Of a stretch of DNA of 64,000 bases, positions 18,025 through 27,153 are shown piece by piece. The notes beneath the pieces are model-generated. The model was not told the origin of the DNA, did no database searches, and saw only the letters and a program-made list of their open reading frames with translations. The stretch covers positions 1 through 64,000 of the forward strand of contig JANQLU010000038.1 of assembly GCA_028280445.1 (NCBI GenBank). The letters run 5' to 3'. Every line of letters begins with the position of its first letter. Position 1 is the stretch's first letter. This stretch comes from Pirellulaceae bacterium (GTDB lineage Bacteria > Planctomycetota > Planctomycetia > Pirellulales > Pirellulaceae). The position numbers and the translations under genes were made by a program.

Positions 18025-20651
18025 TGTTACTCGCCGAAAAAACCTTTCTTGGACGACTGCTCGGAGATGATCCCGAAAAAGGGGGTAATCCAACGTTGCA
18101 TTGGGGATTGCTGCCGGAATCTTGGGGCGTGTTTGTCCTGATCACGATCATCCTGGCGGCCTTGTTCTTCGTGATTTGGCTGTACATCAACGAAAACAAA
18201 ACGTGTTCGCGTCCGACCAAAATTTTCCTGGCACTGCTCCGTAGTATGGTCGTCCTGACGATTATCGTTTTCTTGCTCAAACCCTATATCATTCGCAAAA
18301 AAACTCGGACGCTAAAACCGACGATCGGTTTCTTGCGCGATGGATCGCTTTCGTTTAATCGAGCTGATCAATATAGCGACCAAGAACAAGTCAAACGTAT
18401 CGCAGCCGGAACAGGCTGGAACACTGACGATATCGCGGCAGGAAAATACACGCGTGCACAAATCCTTCAGCAGCTGTTCAATCGCAACAGTGGACAACTG
18501 CTGAATGCCATGCGCGACAAAGGCTCGATTCAAATTATCGATTTTGCGGACATTACCAAGCAAGTCGGAACGATTCCGGCAATCGGCGAAAGCACGGACA
18601 AAGACAAAAAAGCGGACGACGACAAAAAGTCGGACGATTCGAAAAAAGACGACACGAAATCCGCAGACAAAAACAAGAATGTCGCGTCGAAATCAGATGA
18701 TTCCAAAACCAAAACGGACGATAGTTCACAACCGAAAATGAACAATAATCGGCTGCCGGTGCTGATCGCCGACGGTCGCGGAACGGATATCCACTCGGCC
18801 ATCCGTGAACTTTTGAACGATCCGAGTCAACTGTCAGCCATCATCATTTCAACCGATGGTCAACACAATGGCTCGGGCGATCTTGTTGAGTTGGCGGCCG
18901 AAGCCAAAAAGAAAAAAATCCCGATATTTGTGATTCCGTTTGGCGATCCGAAACCTCCCAAAAACCTCAAGGTCGATAATTTGGCGGTGCGTTCTCCCGT
19001 CCGCCCCGCAGAACCGTTTGAAATTGACGCGGTGGTTTATGCCAACCAAGTGAACCAGGAAAAAATCAAAGTCGACTTGGTGCAGTTCGATGTCAACGAA
19101 ACGACTGAAAAACTGGAAAACGAAACGATTATTGAAACCAAGGAAGTAGATCTGCGCGGCAATCTGATTCGTGTCGGATTTCAACACACTCCCAATAATC
19201 CCGGGAAATATGTTTTCAGCATTCGCGCCCAAGTTATCGATGGCGAAACAGAAATCGACGACAACATCAAATCGACGGAGATCGTTCAGGTCGTTGATCA
19301 AAAAGTAAAAGTGCTTCTGATCGCCGGTGCTCCAACCTGGGAATACCGAATGGTGCAGCGTCTGTTGCAACGCGACAGTTCGATTTCACTTTCCTGCTGG
19401 CTGCAAACGATGGACGAAGATCGGCCACAGGAAGGAAACGAACCGATCATCCAATTGCCACGAAATATCGAGGAACTGGGGCTCTACAACGTGGTGATGA
19501 TGTTCGATCCCAACCCGAATGAATTTGACGAAGAATGGGTCAAAACACTTCGCCAATTTGTTCGCCGTAAAGCTGGCGGTTTTCTGTACATGACGGGCCC
19601 CAAATACTCGACGGAGTTTGTGACGCTCAATCGTTTGAGTGTCATCCGCGAAATTCTCCCCGTTCGTTTTGGCGAAGATTTGATCAGCCTGGGAGAACTC
19701 AGCGACATCAATCGCCCTGGCAAGATGTTGCCGGTCGAATTCAATCTCGACCACCCGGTCATGAAATTTGATGCTGACCCAGCTGCGAACAAAGATCTAT
19801 GGGCCATCATGCCCAGTATCTTTTGGAGTTTTCCAACATTGGCCGCCAAACCGACCGCTCGCGTGCTGTTGGAAAGCGGCATGCAAATCAATGCCGATGG
19901 CAATTCACCCTTGTTGGTTTCCAGTCGTTACGGCGCGGGAAATGTCTTGTACATGGGATTCAACGGCACTTGGCGCTGGCGTCGCGTAGGTGTTCAGGCA
20001 CAGTATTTTGATCGATTCTGGATTCAGATTATTCGCTTTCTCGTGGAAACGCGATCGCTCCAAGGGAAATCGCGCGGAATCATTGACCCCGATCGCACCG
20101 AATACGAAATCGGTGATCGCGTTACATTGACCGCACAAGTTCTCGACGAGCGGTTCGAACCTTATACGGCCCAAAGTATCGAGGCCAAGATTCAAGGCGA
20201 AGATGGCCGCGTCCGACCTATCAAACTCAATTTGTTGCCTGGACAACCTGGCAATTACCGCGCGTCGTATGTTGCCCAACAAACCGGGACTTTCAAAATC
20301 ACCGTCGATCTTGGCACGGACGAAGATGAAGAACTCATTGTTCCCATCAGTTTTCGTGTCTTTCCGCCGCGAATCGAATCGACAGCGTTTTGGCAAAACA
20401 GCAACTTGTTGAAACAATTAGCATCGGAATCAGACGGTAAATATATCACGCTTGACAAAGTCTCCACGTTGGCAGACTTGCTGCCGCGACTGGAAACCAA
20501 AACCGATATCAACCGTCCACCGATCCCGTTTTGGGATACAAAACTTCAAATGTTTGGAACTGAAATTCCAATTCGATATTTCGTCTTTGGACTTTTGGTT
20601 CTGCTGCTGACAGTCGAATGGGCCGTCCGCAAAAAAACCAAATTACTATAG
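18024..20651 (+). CDS. VWA / glutamine-amidotransferase-like membrane protein (cluster 1)
   Basis: An 875-residue membrane protein starting at GTG, overlapping the previous stop by one base. Two N-terminal helices (about 40-58 and 72-92) precede a VWA domain whose metal site is D106-G-S-L-S, completed by GRGTDIHSA and IISTDGQ. The VWA domain is interrupted at about 189-245 by a charged low-complexity insert rich in D, K and S. Next come a beta-sandwich, an amidotransferase-like domain (KVLLIAGAPTWEYRMVQRLL; FVRRKAGGFLYMTGP), another beta domain, and a C-terminal helix (FVFGLLVLLLTVEW) with a basic end. The same architecture occurs at 49566-51854. Confidence 0.85.
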   Translation: MLLAEKTFLGRLLGDDPEKGGNPTLHWGLLPESWGVFVLITIILAALFFVIWLYINENKTCSRPTKIFLALLRSMVVLTIIVFLLKPYIIRKKTRTLKPTIGFLRDGSLSFNRADQYSDQEQVKRIAAGTGWNTDDIAAGKYTRAQILQQLFNRNSGQLLNAMRDKGSIQIIDFADITKQVGTIPAIGESTDKDKKADDDKKSDDSKKDDTKSADKNKNVASKSDDSKTKTDDSSQPKMNNNRLPVLIADGRGTDIHSAIRELLNDPSQLSAIIISTDGQHNGSGDLVELAAEAKKKKIPIFVIPFGDPKPPKNLKVDNLAVRSPVRPAEPFEIDAVVYANQVNQEKIKVDLVQFDVNETTEKLENETIIETKEVDLRGNLIRVGFQHTPNNPGKYVFSIRAQVIDGETEIDDNIKSTEIVQVVDQKVKVLLIAGAPTWEYRMVQRLLQRDSSISLSCWLQTMDEDRPQEGNEPIIQLPRNIEELGLYNVVMMFDPNPNEFDEEWVKTLRQFVRRKAGGFLYMTGPKYSTEFVTLNRLSVIREILPVRFGEDLISLGELSDINRPGKMLPVEFNLDHPVMKFDADPAANKDLWAIMPSIFWSFPTLAAKPTARVLLESGMQINADGNSPLLVSSRYGAGNVLYMGFNGTWRWRRVGVQAQYFDRFWIQIIRFLVETRSLQGKSRGIIDPDRTEYEIGDRVTLTAQVLDERFEPYTAQSIEAKIQGEDGRVRPIKLNLLPGQPGNYRASYVAQQTGTFKITVDLGTDEDEELIVPISFRVFPPRIESTAFWQNSNLLKQLASESDGKYITLDKVSTLADLLPRLETKTDINRPPIPFWDTKLQMFGTEIPIRYFVFGLLVLLLTVEWAVRKKTKLL

Positions 20652-20733
20652 GGCAGTTTCAATCAAGCAAAAACTGGCAAAACTGGATCAACCAACTGCA
20701 GTGTGAACCACTGCTTTGCAAAAAAGAAAACCT

Positions 20734-23124
20734 ATGGCTACTGTAACTTCGACTCAAAGTATACCGAATATCATTCGCAACAAACTGCGACTACTTCGCA
20801 TGCGACTCACCGGTTGGATGCTGGTGAATGGACTCGCCTGGCTGTTAGGTTGCACCGTCGCATTGGTGGCTTTCGATATCGTCGTTGATCGATTTCTGCG
20901 CATGGATTTCTCGCAACGCGTGATCATGCTCTGCCTGATGGGCATTGTTCTGTTAACAGTTTTGTTTTTCAAAATCATCAAACCGTTGCTTAATGTGCCG
21001 ACCGATGACGCATTGATTCTCGAAGTCGAAGACAAAAATAAACAACTCAAACAAAGTTTGATCAGTTCCGTCCAATTTTCCCGACACGACGAAGCGACGG
21101 TGGCCAGCAAAGGGATGTCGGCGTCTCTGGTCCAGACAACCATCGAACATGGAGTCAAACAGGCCAAAGCCATCAATTTTGGCAGCGCACTCAACGCTGT
21201 TCGCGGAGGTTACAACTGGGTTTTGCTGTTGATTTTTGCTGGCTTGTTGGGATTCGTTGGATACAAAATCTACGAAGGCGGTTTCTTTAAAACATGGTTT
21301 AACCGAAATATCCTGCTGACCAACGATCAATGGCCTCAGGACACCTATCTGATCATTCCGGACGCCGTTGATGGACAAATTATTGCAGCCCGAGGCAGCG
21401 ACCTGACGCTTCGCGTTTTGGTGGATGACAAACGCAGCAATGTCACGGATGTCGAAGTCACCCTCGAACGCGAGACCAACGGAAATCGATCGCGTGAAAA
21501 AATGCGGCGTTCAAAAAACAAACCGGGAGAACCGGTCAGTCTCGAACATGTAACAATTATTGGACGCGTTGAATCAGAATTCCGCTTCCGCGCTCGCGGT
21601 GGAGACGATGTGACGCAGTGGGTTCAAGTGAAACTTGTTGACGCCCCGACCGTATTTGATTTGCAACTGACGGCCAATTTACCCGAATATATCGGCAAAA
21701 ATAGAACTCAAAAACTCGATGGCAGCGGGCCTCATCCGATCCTTCGCGGAAGTACGGTGAGTCTGATCGCCAAAATGAACAAACCGCTTCGCAAAGCTCA
21801 ATTGAAGACCGCCGGAGGAACATTGCCTCCGATCGACTTGGAGGAAACGGATGATCCGTTGGTCTACAAACTCACCTTGGATGGCGACAAAATCCCAGAA
21901 GCGAAAACTAAATATGAGTTTTACCTCGAAGACCAGGGCGGTGAAAAAATGTTGGCGAATCGTCCTGTTGCGTTTACGCTGAAAACGGTCGACGATTCTC
22001 CACCGGTCATTCGTCCCAATTTGAACGGCATCCAGGGGTTGGTAATCCCCCGCGCGTTCTTGCCATTTACGATTTCGGCCAGCGATCAATATGGTCTCGA
22101 AAAAATGGCATTCAAATATGAATACAAAGGCAATGACAATTCGGTCAAAATCGAAAAAACTATTGATATTCCACTCAAGAAAGAAAAACCGACAGACTCT
22201 TCGGTATACCAAAACGCAATCCTGGACCTCCGTCCAGAAAAAATTCCTACGGGCGTGACACTCAAGGTCACCATTCTGGCCTGGGACAATCAACCCGGCG
22301 CGAAACCGGGTGAATTACCAAAACCGGGACAGTCACGAGAGTTTCTCTTACGCGTGGTCACCGAAGAAGAGTTTCGCGCTGATTTGCTCCGTCGGGAAAT
22401 CGAACAACGCAATGCATTCGAACAATCCTACAACAACCAACTGGAACTCCAATCGGAAATTCGGACGACTGCCGCGGCCCGTCCTCAAAAAGCGGCGGAC
22501 CCGAGCAAACAGGATGAAATTGTTGAACAGTTTTTCCTGGAACGCGAAAACAAAATCATGGCGTTGCAGCGCCGACAAAAAATCATTGGTACCAATGTGC
22601 AAGGCGTAGGTGATCGCTTTAAAGCGTTTTTGGTCGAGGCGGCTAACAATCGACTCGATGAATCCGACAAATTGCTCGAAAAGAAAAATGACCAAGGCGA
22701 AGTTGAGGATGGTCCGCGTAAATTTAAAGACCGACTAACCGAAGACATCATTACACCGATCGGACATTTGGAAAACGGAAATCCAAAAGACCCGGACAGT
22801 GGTTCATTTTTTGCGGTTCTCAAATCGATCGAAGGCAGCCGTCGAATGGTCCGCCAACGACAATTCTCAGATAAAGCCGAAGAGGCTGCCAATCTGCAAG
22901 AACGCATTTTGCGCGATATGCAAAATATCCTCCGCGCCATGAGCAGCTCGGCGTCAGACCAGAAAATTATCAACGCCCTGATCGAGATCAAAAAAGCCGA
23001 AGATCGGCTCAAAGACAACGCAGAACGCAAAAAAGATGAACCTGACGATTTTGATTTCTTCGAAGATGATGGCAAAAAAGACGGGAAGTCAAAACAGGGA
23101 AAAAAGAACAAAAAAGGTAAATAA
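20734..23124 (+). CDS. Large membrane protein, DUF4175-like, unknown function
   Basis: A 796-residue protein. It has hydrophobic segments near the N-terminus (about 35-55 and 60-82) and a third at about 155-180. A long extracytoplasmic part follows, with beta-sandwich segments (about 200-540) and then a coiled-coil, charged region (about 545-780) ending in a Lys/Asp-rich tail. The pattern resembles large DUF4175-type membrane proteins found beside MoxR/VWA genes in planctomycetes, but no conserved enzymatic motif is seen. It starts at the ATG at 20734; the frame is open to a TTG at 20716. It lies 82 bases after the VWA gene, in the same direction. Confidence 0.65.
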   Translation: MATVTSTQSIPNIIRNKLRLLRMRLTGWMLVNGLAWLLGCTVALVAFDIVVDRFLRMDFSQRVIMLCLMGIVLLTVLFFKIIKPLLNVPTDDALILEVEDKNKQLKQSLISSVQFSRHDEATVASKGMSASLVQTTIEHGVKQAKAINFGSALNAVRGGYNWVLLLIFAGLLGFVGYKIYEGGFFKTWFNRNILLTNDQWPQDTYLIIPDAVDGQIIAARGSDLTLRVLVDDKRSNVTDVEVTLERETNGNRSREKMRRSKNKPGEPVSLEHVTIIGRVESEFRFRARGGDDVTQWVQVKLVDAPTVFDLQLTANLPEYIGKNRTQKLDGSGPHPILRGSTVSLIAKMNKPLRKAQLKTAGGTLPPIDLEETDDPLVYKLTLDGDKIPEAKTKYEFYLEDQGGEKMLANRPVAFTLKTVDDSPPVIRPNLNGIQGLVIPRAFLPFTISASDQYGLEKMAFKYEYKGNDNSVKIEKTIDIPLKKEKPTDSSVYQNAILDLRPEKIPTGVTLKVTILAWDNQPGAKPGELPKPGQSREFLLRVVTEEEFRADLLRREIEQRNAFEQSYNNQLELQSEIRTTAAARPQKAADPSKQDEIVEQFFLERENKIMALQRRQKIIGTNVQGVGDRFKAFLVEAANNRLDESDKLLEKKNDQGEVEDGPRKFKDRLTEDIITPIGHLENGNPKDPDSGSFFAVLKSIEGSRRMVRQRQFSDKAEEAANLQERILRDMQNILRAMSSSASDQKIINALIEIKKAEDRLKDNAERKKDEPDDFDFFEDDGKKDGKSKQGKKNKKGK

Positions 23125-23301
23125 AACGACAAATCATGGAATTTGGGCGACTCGATCACGTCCAATTTCGGACATTTCAAAAACTTTGATATTTTATCGC
23201 GGAATTTTTGAATACAATTCGACACGTCGGCAACCATCAAACATTCCACGGTAGTTGAGACTACAGCGTGAACCTCGCGAATCAATAACGGAGTTCCTCC
23301 A

Positions 23302-25413
23302 ATGAAAAAACTCGTATTGCTTATTGTTCTGACAGCATCTCTGGTGCTTTCTGCAGCCTCAGTTGAAATCAACGCTCAAGACAAAAAAACTGAGCTTGGG
23401 GAAAAACAACGCCTCGTCCTGAAAAAAATGCAGACGCTGGAGACCACGATCAGCAAAGTGGCCGAGGAACTGGCTGCCAAAGGCGAAAACGAACGAGCTG
23501 ACCTTCTCAAAGCAACGCTGGTCAAAGCAAAACGAGAATTGATCGCCAACAAAATGGAAGAAGTCGTGACGTTGCTCAACAACAAGCAATGGGACGACGC
23601 CTCAACCAAACTGGGCGAGATTTCTGACAGTATCGATCTGCTCATTCGAATGCTGCTCAAAGATAATCGCGAGAAAATGACCAAGAAAGAAGAGCTTGAG
23701 AATCTCGCGAAGTGGAAAAAAGAAATCGAGAATCTGCTCAAAGAACAAAAAATCCATACGGAAACAACAAAAAAATATTCCAACAAAGACGAAACTCTCA
23801 AAGACCTCGACGCGAAAATCGATGCCGTCAAAGGTCTGATCAAAGAACAAAAAGTCGTGATTGATCAGACGGACAAAAATGCTGAAAAAGGTGTCCGCGC
23901 CCTGGATAAAGTTGCCGATCGTCAATTCGATGTCCGCAAGAAAACCGAAGACCTGGCTGACGAAATTGGAAATCCCGATAGCGACGCCAAATCAGATGCC
24001 AAATCCGGTGATGGAAAATCAGGTTCAAAATCCGATGGCAAAGGCAAAGACGGAAAAGGAAAAGACGGTAAGGGGAAAGACGGTAAGGGGAAAGACGGTA
24101 AAGGCAAGGATGGCAAGGGTAAAGACGGAAAAGGCAAAGACGGTAAATCAGGTTCAAAATCGGATGGCAAATCCGGTAGTAAATCCGATGGCAAGTCTGG
24201 TTCAAAATCCGACGGTAAATCAGGCAGCAAATCTGGTTCGAAATCAGGCTCAAAATCCGGTTCGAAATCGGGCAGTAAGTCAGGGTCGAAATCAGGTTCA
24301 AAATCGGGCCAAAAACAACCTGGACAACAGCCGCTTCAAAAAGCTGCTCAATCTCAACAAAAAGCAGAAAACAACCTTTCAAAGGGTAAAGCCGGTGAAG
24401 CCAAGCGAGACGAAAAAGAAGCTTTGAAAAATCTCGACAACGCTCTCAAAGAACTCGAAAAAGAACGTCGCCGTATCGCTTCACTGCCTCCCGAAGCTTT
24501 CAAAGACTTGGCTAAAAAGCAACGCCGCACACGTGGCAAAACCGAAGATCTCGCGACAAAAATGGCCAAAGCGAAAAAGCCTAGTGGCGATCAAACGGGT
24601 CAGCAAAATCAAAAACAGCCTGGACAACAAAGTGTTCAACAGGCTCAGAAAAATATGCAACAAGCGGCAAATGATCTGGATGATACAGATCCCGAGTCGG
24701 CACAACGAAAACAAAAACAAGCTGAAAAAGATTTGAAGAAAGCGCTTGAAGAAATCGAAGAACGCCTGAAACAACTTCGCGAAGAAACACGCGAAGAAAA
24801 ACTGGCTCGACTCGAATCACGTTTTCGTGAAATGTTGAATCGTCAAAAAGTTGTTTCGTCAACGACGATTGAACTCAATGACAAAAAAGCAAGCTTCGGT
24901 CGTCTTCGACCTCGCGACGTTTTGACACTGTTGCGGTTGTCGACCGAAGAAATGGAAATCCGTGAACTTGGCCAACAAGCGTACGACCTGCTGGTCGAAG
25001 ACGGCACGAGCATTGTCTTCCCAGAAGTCGTTCAAGACGTTCGTGAAGATTTGGCGACAGTCTCCCAACTTCTTCAATCAGAACGAACTGACCAGTTGAC
25101 CCAAATTATTCAGGTCGATATTGAATCCACTCTCCAAGAATTGCTCGATGCCTTGAAACAAGCCAAAAAACAAGGCAAAGAGGGGGGCCAAGGTGGCCAA
25201 AGTGGCGGCGGAAAACAACCGCTGCTTAAGAAGTCGGCTGAATTTAAGATGTTACGAGCAGCCCAGTTACGTGTGAATCGCCGTACAAGACAGCTTGATA
25301 TCATCCGTGGCGACAAGCCGCTCGACGCTCAATTGGCAAAAGAAATCAAAAATATCGCCAATCGGCAGGCAGAAGTTGCCGAAATGACAGAACAGGTCAT
25401 GGAAAATGACTAA
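23302..25413 (+). CDS. Secreted coiled-coil protein with Lys/Gly/Ser tandem repeats
   Basis: A 703-residue protein. A signal peptide (LVLLIVLTASLVLSAASVE) is followed by a long coiled coil (about 30-220) rich in K, E, L and A. A low-complexity block (about 223-337) is built of GKGKD pentads, then SGSKSDGK octads, then GSKS tetrads. A second coiled-coil, Gln/Lys-rich half follows (about 340-700), including QQNQKQPGQQ linkers. No enzyme motif is visible. The extreme charge and repeats suggest a flexible, polyanion-binding envelope protein, which is inference. GGAG lies at about 23290. A 177-base gap upstream may hold its own promoter. It is the seventh gene of the cluster. Confidence 0.72.
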   Translation: MKKLVLLIVLTASLVLSAASVEINAQDKKTELGEKQRLVLKKMQTLETTISKVAEELAAKGENERADLLKATLVKAKRELIANKMEEVVTLLNNKQWDDASTKLGEISDSIDLLIRMLLKDNREKMTKKEELENLAKWKKEIENLLKEQKIHTETTKKYSNKDETLKDLDAKIDAVKGLIKEQKVVIDQTDKNAEKGVRALDKVADRQFDVRKKTEDLADEIGNPDSDAKSDAKSGDGKSGSKSDGKGKDGKGKDGKGKDGKGKDGKGKDGKGKDGKGKDGKSGSKSDGKSGSKSDGKSGSKSDGKSGSKSGSKSGSKSGSKSGSKSGSKSGSKSGQKQPGQQPLQKAAQSQQKAENNLSKGKAGEAKRDEKEALKNLDNALKELEKERRRIASLPPEAFKDLAKKQRRTRGKTEDLATKMAKAKKPSGDQTGQQNQKQPGQQSVQQAQKNMQQAANDLDDTDPESAQRKQKQAEKDLKKALEEIEERLKQLREETREEKLARLESRFREMLNRQKVVSSTTIELNDKKASFGRLRPRDVLTLLRLSTEEMEIRELGQQAYDLLVEDGTSIVFPEVVQDVREDLATVSQLLQSERTDQLTQIIQVDIESTLQELLDALKQAKKQGKEGGQGGQSGGGKQPLLKKSAEFKMLRAAQLRVNRRTRQLDIIRGDKPLDAQLAKEIKNIANRQAEVAEMTEQVMEND
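24037..24312 (+). repeat. Coding tandem repeats (15-, 24- and 12-bp units)
   Basis: Inside the coiled-coil gene the DNA runs through about eight 15-bp units encoding GKGKD, then 24-bp units encoding SGSKSDGK, then 12-bp units encoding SGSK. All unit lengths are multiples of three, so copy changes would keep the frame. Third-base differences between copies show the block is not a very recent duplication. Confidence 0.85.
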
Positions 25414-25523
25414 AATAAGGTAAAATTCAATGGTAGGGCGGAACAATATCCGCTAAAAACTATTCAATAGTACGGACTTACACTCAACCACCCACTTATC
25501 GGTATCCAAAAAGGAACCTTGGT

Positions 25524-26561
25524 ATGTTGAAAAAATTGATCGCCAGTTCGATGGCATTGGCAATGGTCGCAATGATGCTGACCGTGGCCTCGGCTGATGA
25601 AAACAAATCAATCGAATCTTTCATGGCTCATATTGGCAAATTGGATTCACTTTCGGGTGACCAAAAATCGTCAATCAAAAACAAAGTCAAACAACTCGCT
25701 GCAGATCCTTATTCCCGAGTGGATGCGATTACCGAAGGACTGAGTGAGATTTATTCAGACTATAAAAAAGCGATTTCAACCGATGACGAAGCGGCTTCGA
25801 TCAAAATGCTTCAGCCGTTGACAGATTCATCGGATAAATTCTTGGCAGCTGACGCCATGTTCTACATGTCTCGCGCTCTGCTGAATCAAGAAAATTTTGA
25901 AACCGCGCTGCCCATGTTGCAAAAGCTGGCGAAAATGAGCGACTATACGGTTCACGCTGACAACGCTCTCTACTTCACCGGTGTTGCTCAAGCGAATTTG
26001 CTCAAAAACAAAGAAGCCGTTGCTTCGTTTAGAAAATTCCTCAGTGATGCCGACAACGCACCCGAGCGATTGCGTGTTGCAGCTTGGCGTCAAATTGAAA
26101 AACTGCAAGCGATCAAAAAAGGACAATTACAGGATATTCACCAACGAATGGTCTTCTCCGAAAATCGTCTCAAAAAAGAGAAATCGGGTGATGTGACTCA
26201 AGAGCAGCAGAAAAAGATTGTTGACATGCTTGCTAAGTTGATCAAAGAGCAAGAAAAGAAAGAGTGCAGCAATTGCAAAAGCAACTGTAAAAACTCACAA
26301 CAAAAACAAGGTCAAGCGCAAAAGCAAGGCCAACAAGGCAATCAGAAAACGGCCGGTCAAAGTCAAAAAGGTGGTACGAGCAACAATCCTAACGGAACAG
26401 TTCAAAAACGAACCTTTGATGGCAAAGCAAGTCCTTGGAGCGTTCTTCGTGATCGCACACGCGACTCAGCCAACACGGCGGTCAAAGACAAACTGCCTGC
26501 CAAGTACCGCGACCTGATCGAAAAATACAACATGAAAGTGACAGGCGGCGACAAACGCTAA
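25524..26561 (+). CDS. Secreted TPR-like protein with Gln/Lys-rich tail
   Basis: A 345-residue protein. A signal peptide (IASSMALAMVAMMLTVASA) precedes a helical-repeat domain (about 30-200) with TPR-like spacing (FLAADAMFYMSRALLNQ ... ALPMLQKLAKMSDYTVHADN ... GVAQANLLKNKEAVASFRKF). After about 205 the protein turns coiled-coil, with a small cysteine cluster (ECSNCKSNCKN). A QKQGQAQKQGQQGNQ low-complexity stretch follows, and then a short conserved-looking C-terminus (SPWSVLRDRTRDSANTAVKD). It closes the eight-gene cluster and is followed directly by a terminator. AAGGA precedes the ATG. Function is unknown; a scaffolding role in the envelope complex is inferred from context. Confidence 0.72.
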   Translation: MLKKLIASSMALAMVAMMLTVASADENKSIESFMAHIGKLDSLSGDQKSSIKNKVKQLAADPYSRVDAITEGLSEIYSDYKKAISTDDEAASIKMLQPLTDSSDKFLAADAMFYMSRALLNQENFETALPMLQKLAKMSDYTVHADNALYFTGVAQANLLKNKEAVASFRKFLSDADNAPERLRVAAWRQIEKLQAIKKGQLQDIHQRMVFSENRLKKEKSGDVTQEQQKKIVDMLAKLIKEQEKKECSNCKSNCKNSQQKQGQAQKQGQQGNQKTAGQSQKGGTSNNPNGTVQKRTFDGKASPWSVLRDRTRDSANTAVKDKLPAKYRDLIEKYNMKVTGGDKR

Positions 26562-26587
26562 ACAGTCCACTTTCAACAAACCAAAAC

Positions 26588-26617
26588 AAAGGCCAGCTGC
26601 AAACGCTGGCCTTTTTT
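26588..26617 (+). terminator. Intrinsic terminator of the eight-gene cluster
   Basis: GGCCAGC (26591-26597) and GCTGGCC (26605-26611) flank a 7-base loop and are followed by TTTTTT. This lies 27 bases after the TPR-like gene and marks the end of the cluster transcript. Confidence 0.88.
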
Positions 26618-26631
26618 CGTGTCCACTTACA

Positions 26632-27050
26632 GTAGGGCCGGTTCCCACCGGCCAATCCAACAAAACGGCCGGTAGGAACCGGCCCTACAAAATGTCGTAC
26701 GCAAAGACAATGTGAGCGGCAAGGCGCTAGCCGCCGGTAAAACCTCGGATACCGGCGGCTAGCCCCTTGCCGCTCACAAGATTGGGTTCGGCAGGAGCCT
26801 CACCCTCCCGAAACCAACGGCAGGGCGACGGTGAATAGTCCAACTTCCTTGCAGATTCATGGACCTTTTTCAGCTGAATTTCGTCAAAACAAACGAGATT
26901 CTATGGCTTTTTAACAACTGACATAAAATTCTTTGGCGACAGAAATAAAACAATGCGCCAACCTTTACCATGAATAACGTTGGTAATTCTCTGCGAGGTC
27001 ATGCGTGATTATGTGTTGACGCATAACCCGAAGCGTCAGCGAGGGACCAG
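26632..27050. repeat. Intergenic repeat cluster (types C, B, A and half D)
   Basis: In order: type C (26632-26688; GTAGGGCCGGTTCCCACCGG arms), type B (26712-26777; GTGAGCGGCAAGGCGCTAGC arms), type A (26785-26811) and a half type D (27022-27050; CATAACCCGAAGCGTCAGCG). No gene is visible between 26562 and 27153, and nothing else was recognised there. Confidence 0.85.
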
Positions 27051-27153
27051 AAACGCTCAATCCTCGCGGCCCACAGGGAAGTAAATTTCCCTGAAAACCA
27101 AAACGCGGTTAAAATAAAACAGTACTCAAGGCAACAATTCGTAAAACAAGATT

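Noticed and set aside
22485..23372. Long open frame on the minus strand opposite the large membrane protein gene
   Set aside because: It overlaps the well supported plus-strand genes at 20734-23124 and 23302 onwards, is Ser/Arg/Leu-rich shadow sequence, and has no family or ribosome site.
23968..24312. Tandem repeats resembling a small CRISPR or minisatellite array
   Set aside because: The units are 12-24 bp without spacers, stay in frame with a signal-peptide-bearing gene and encode a consistent Lys/Gly/Ser pattern.
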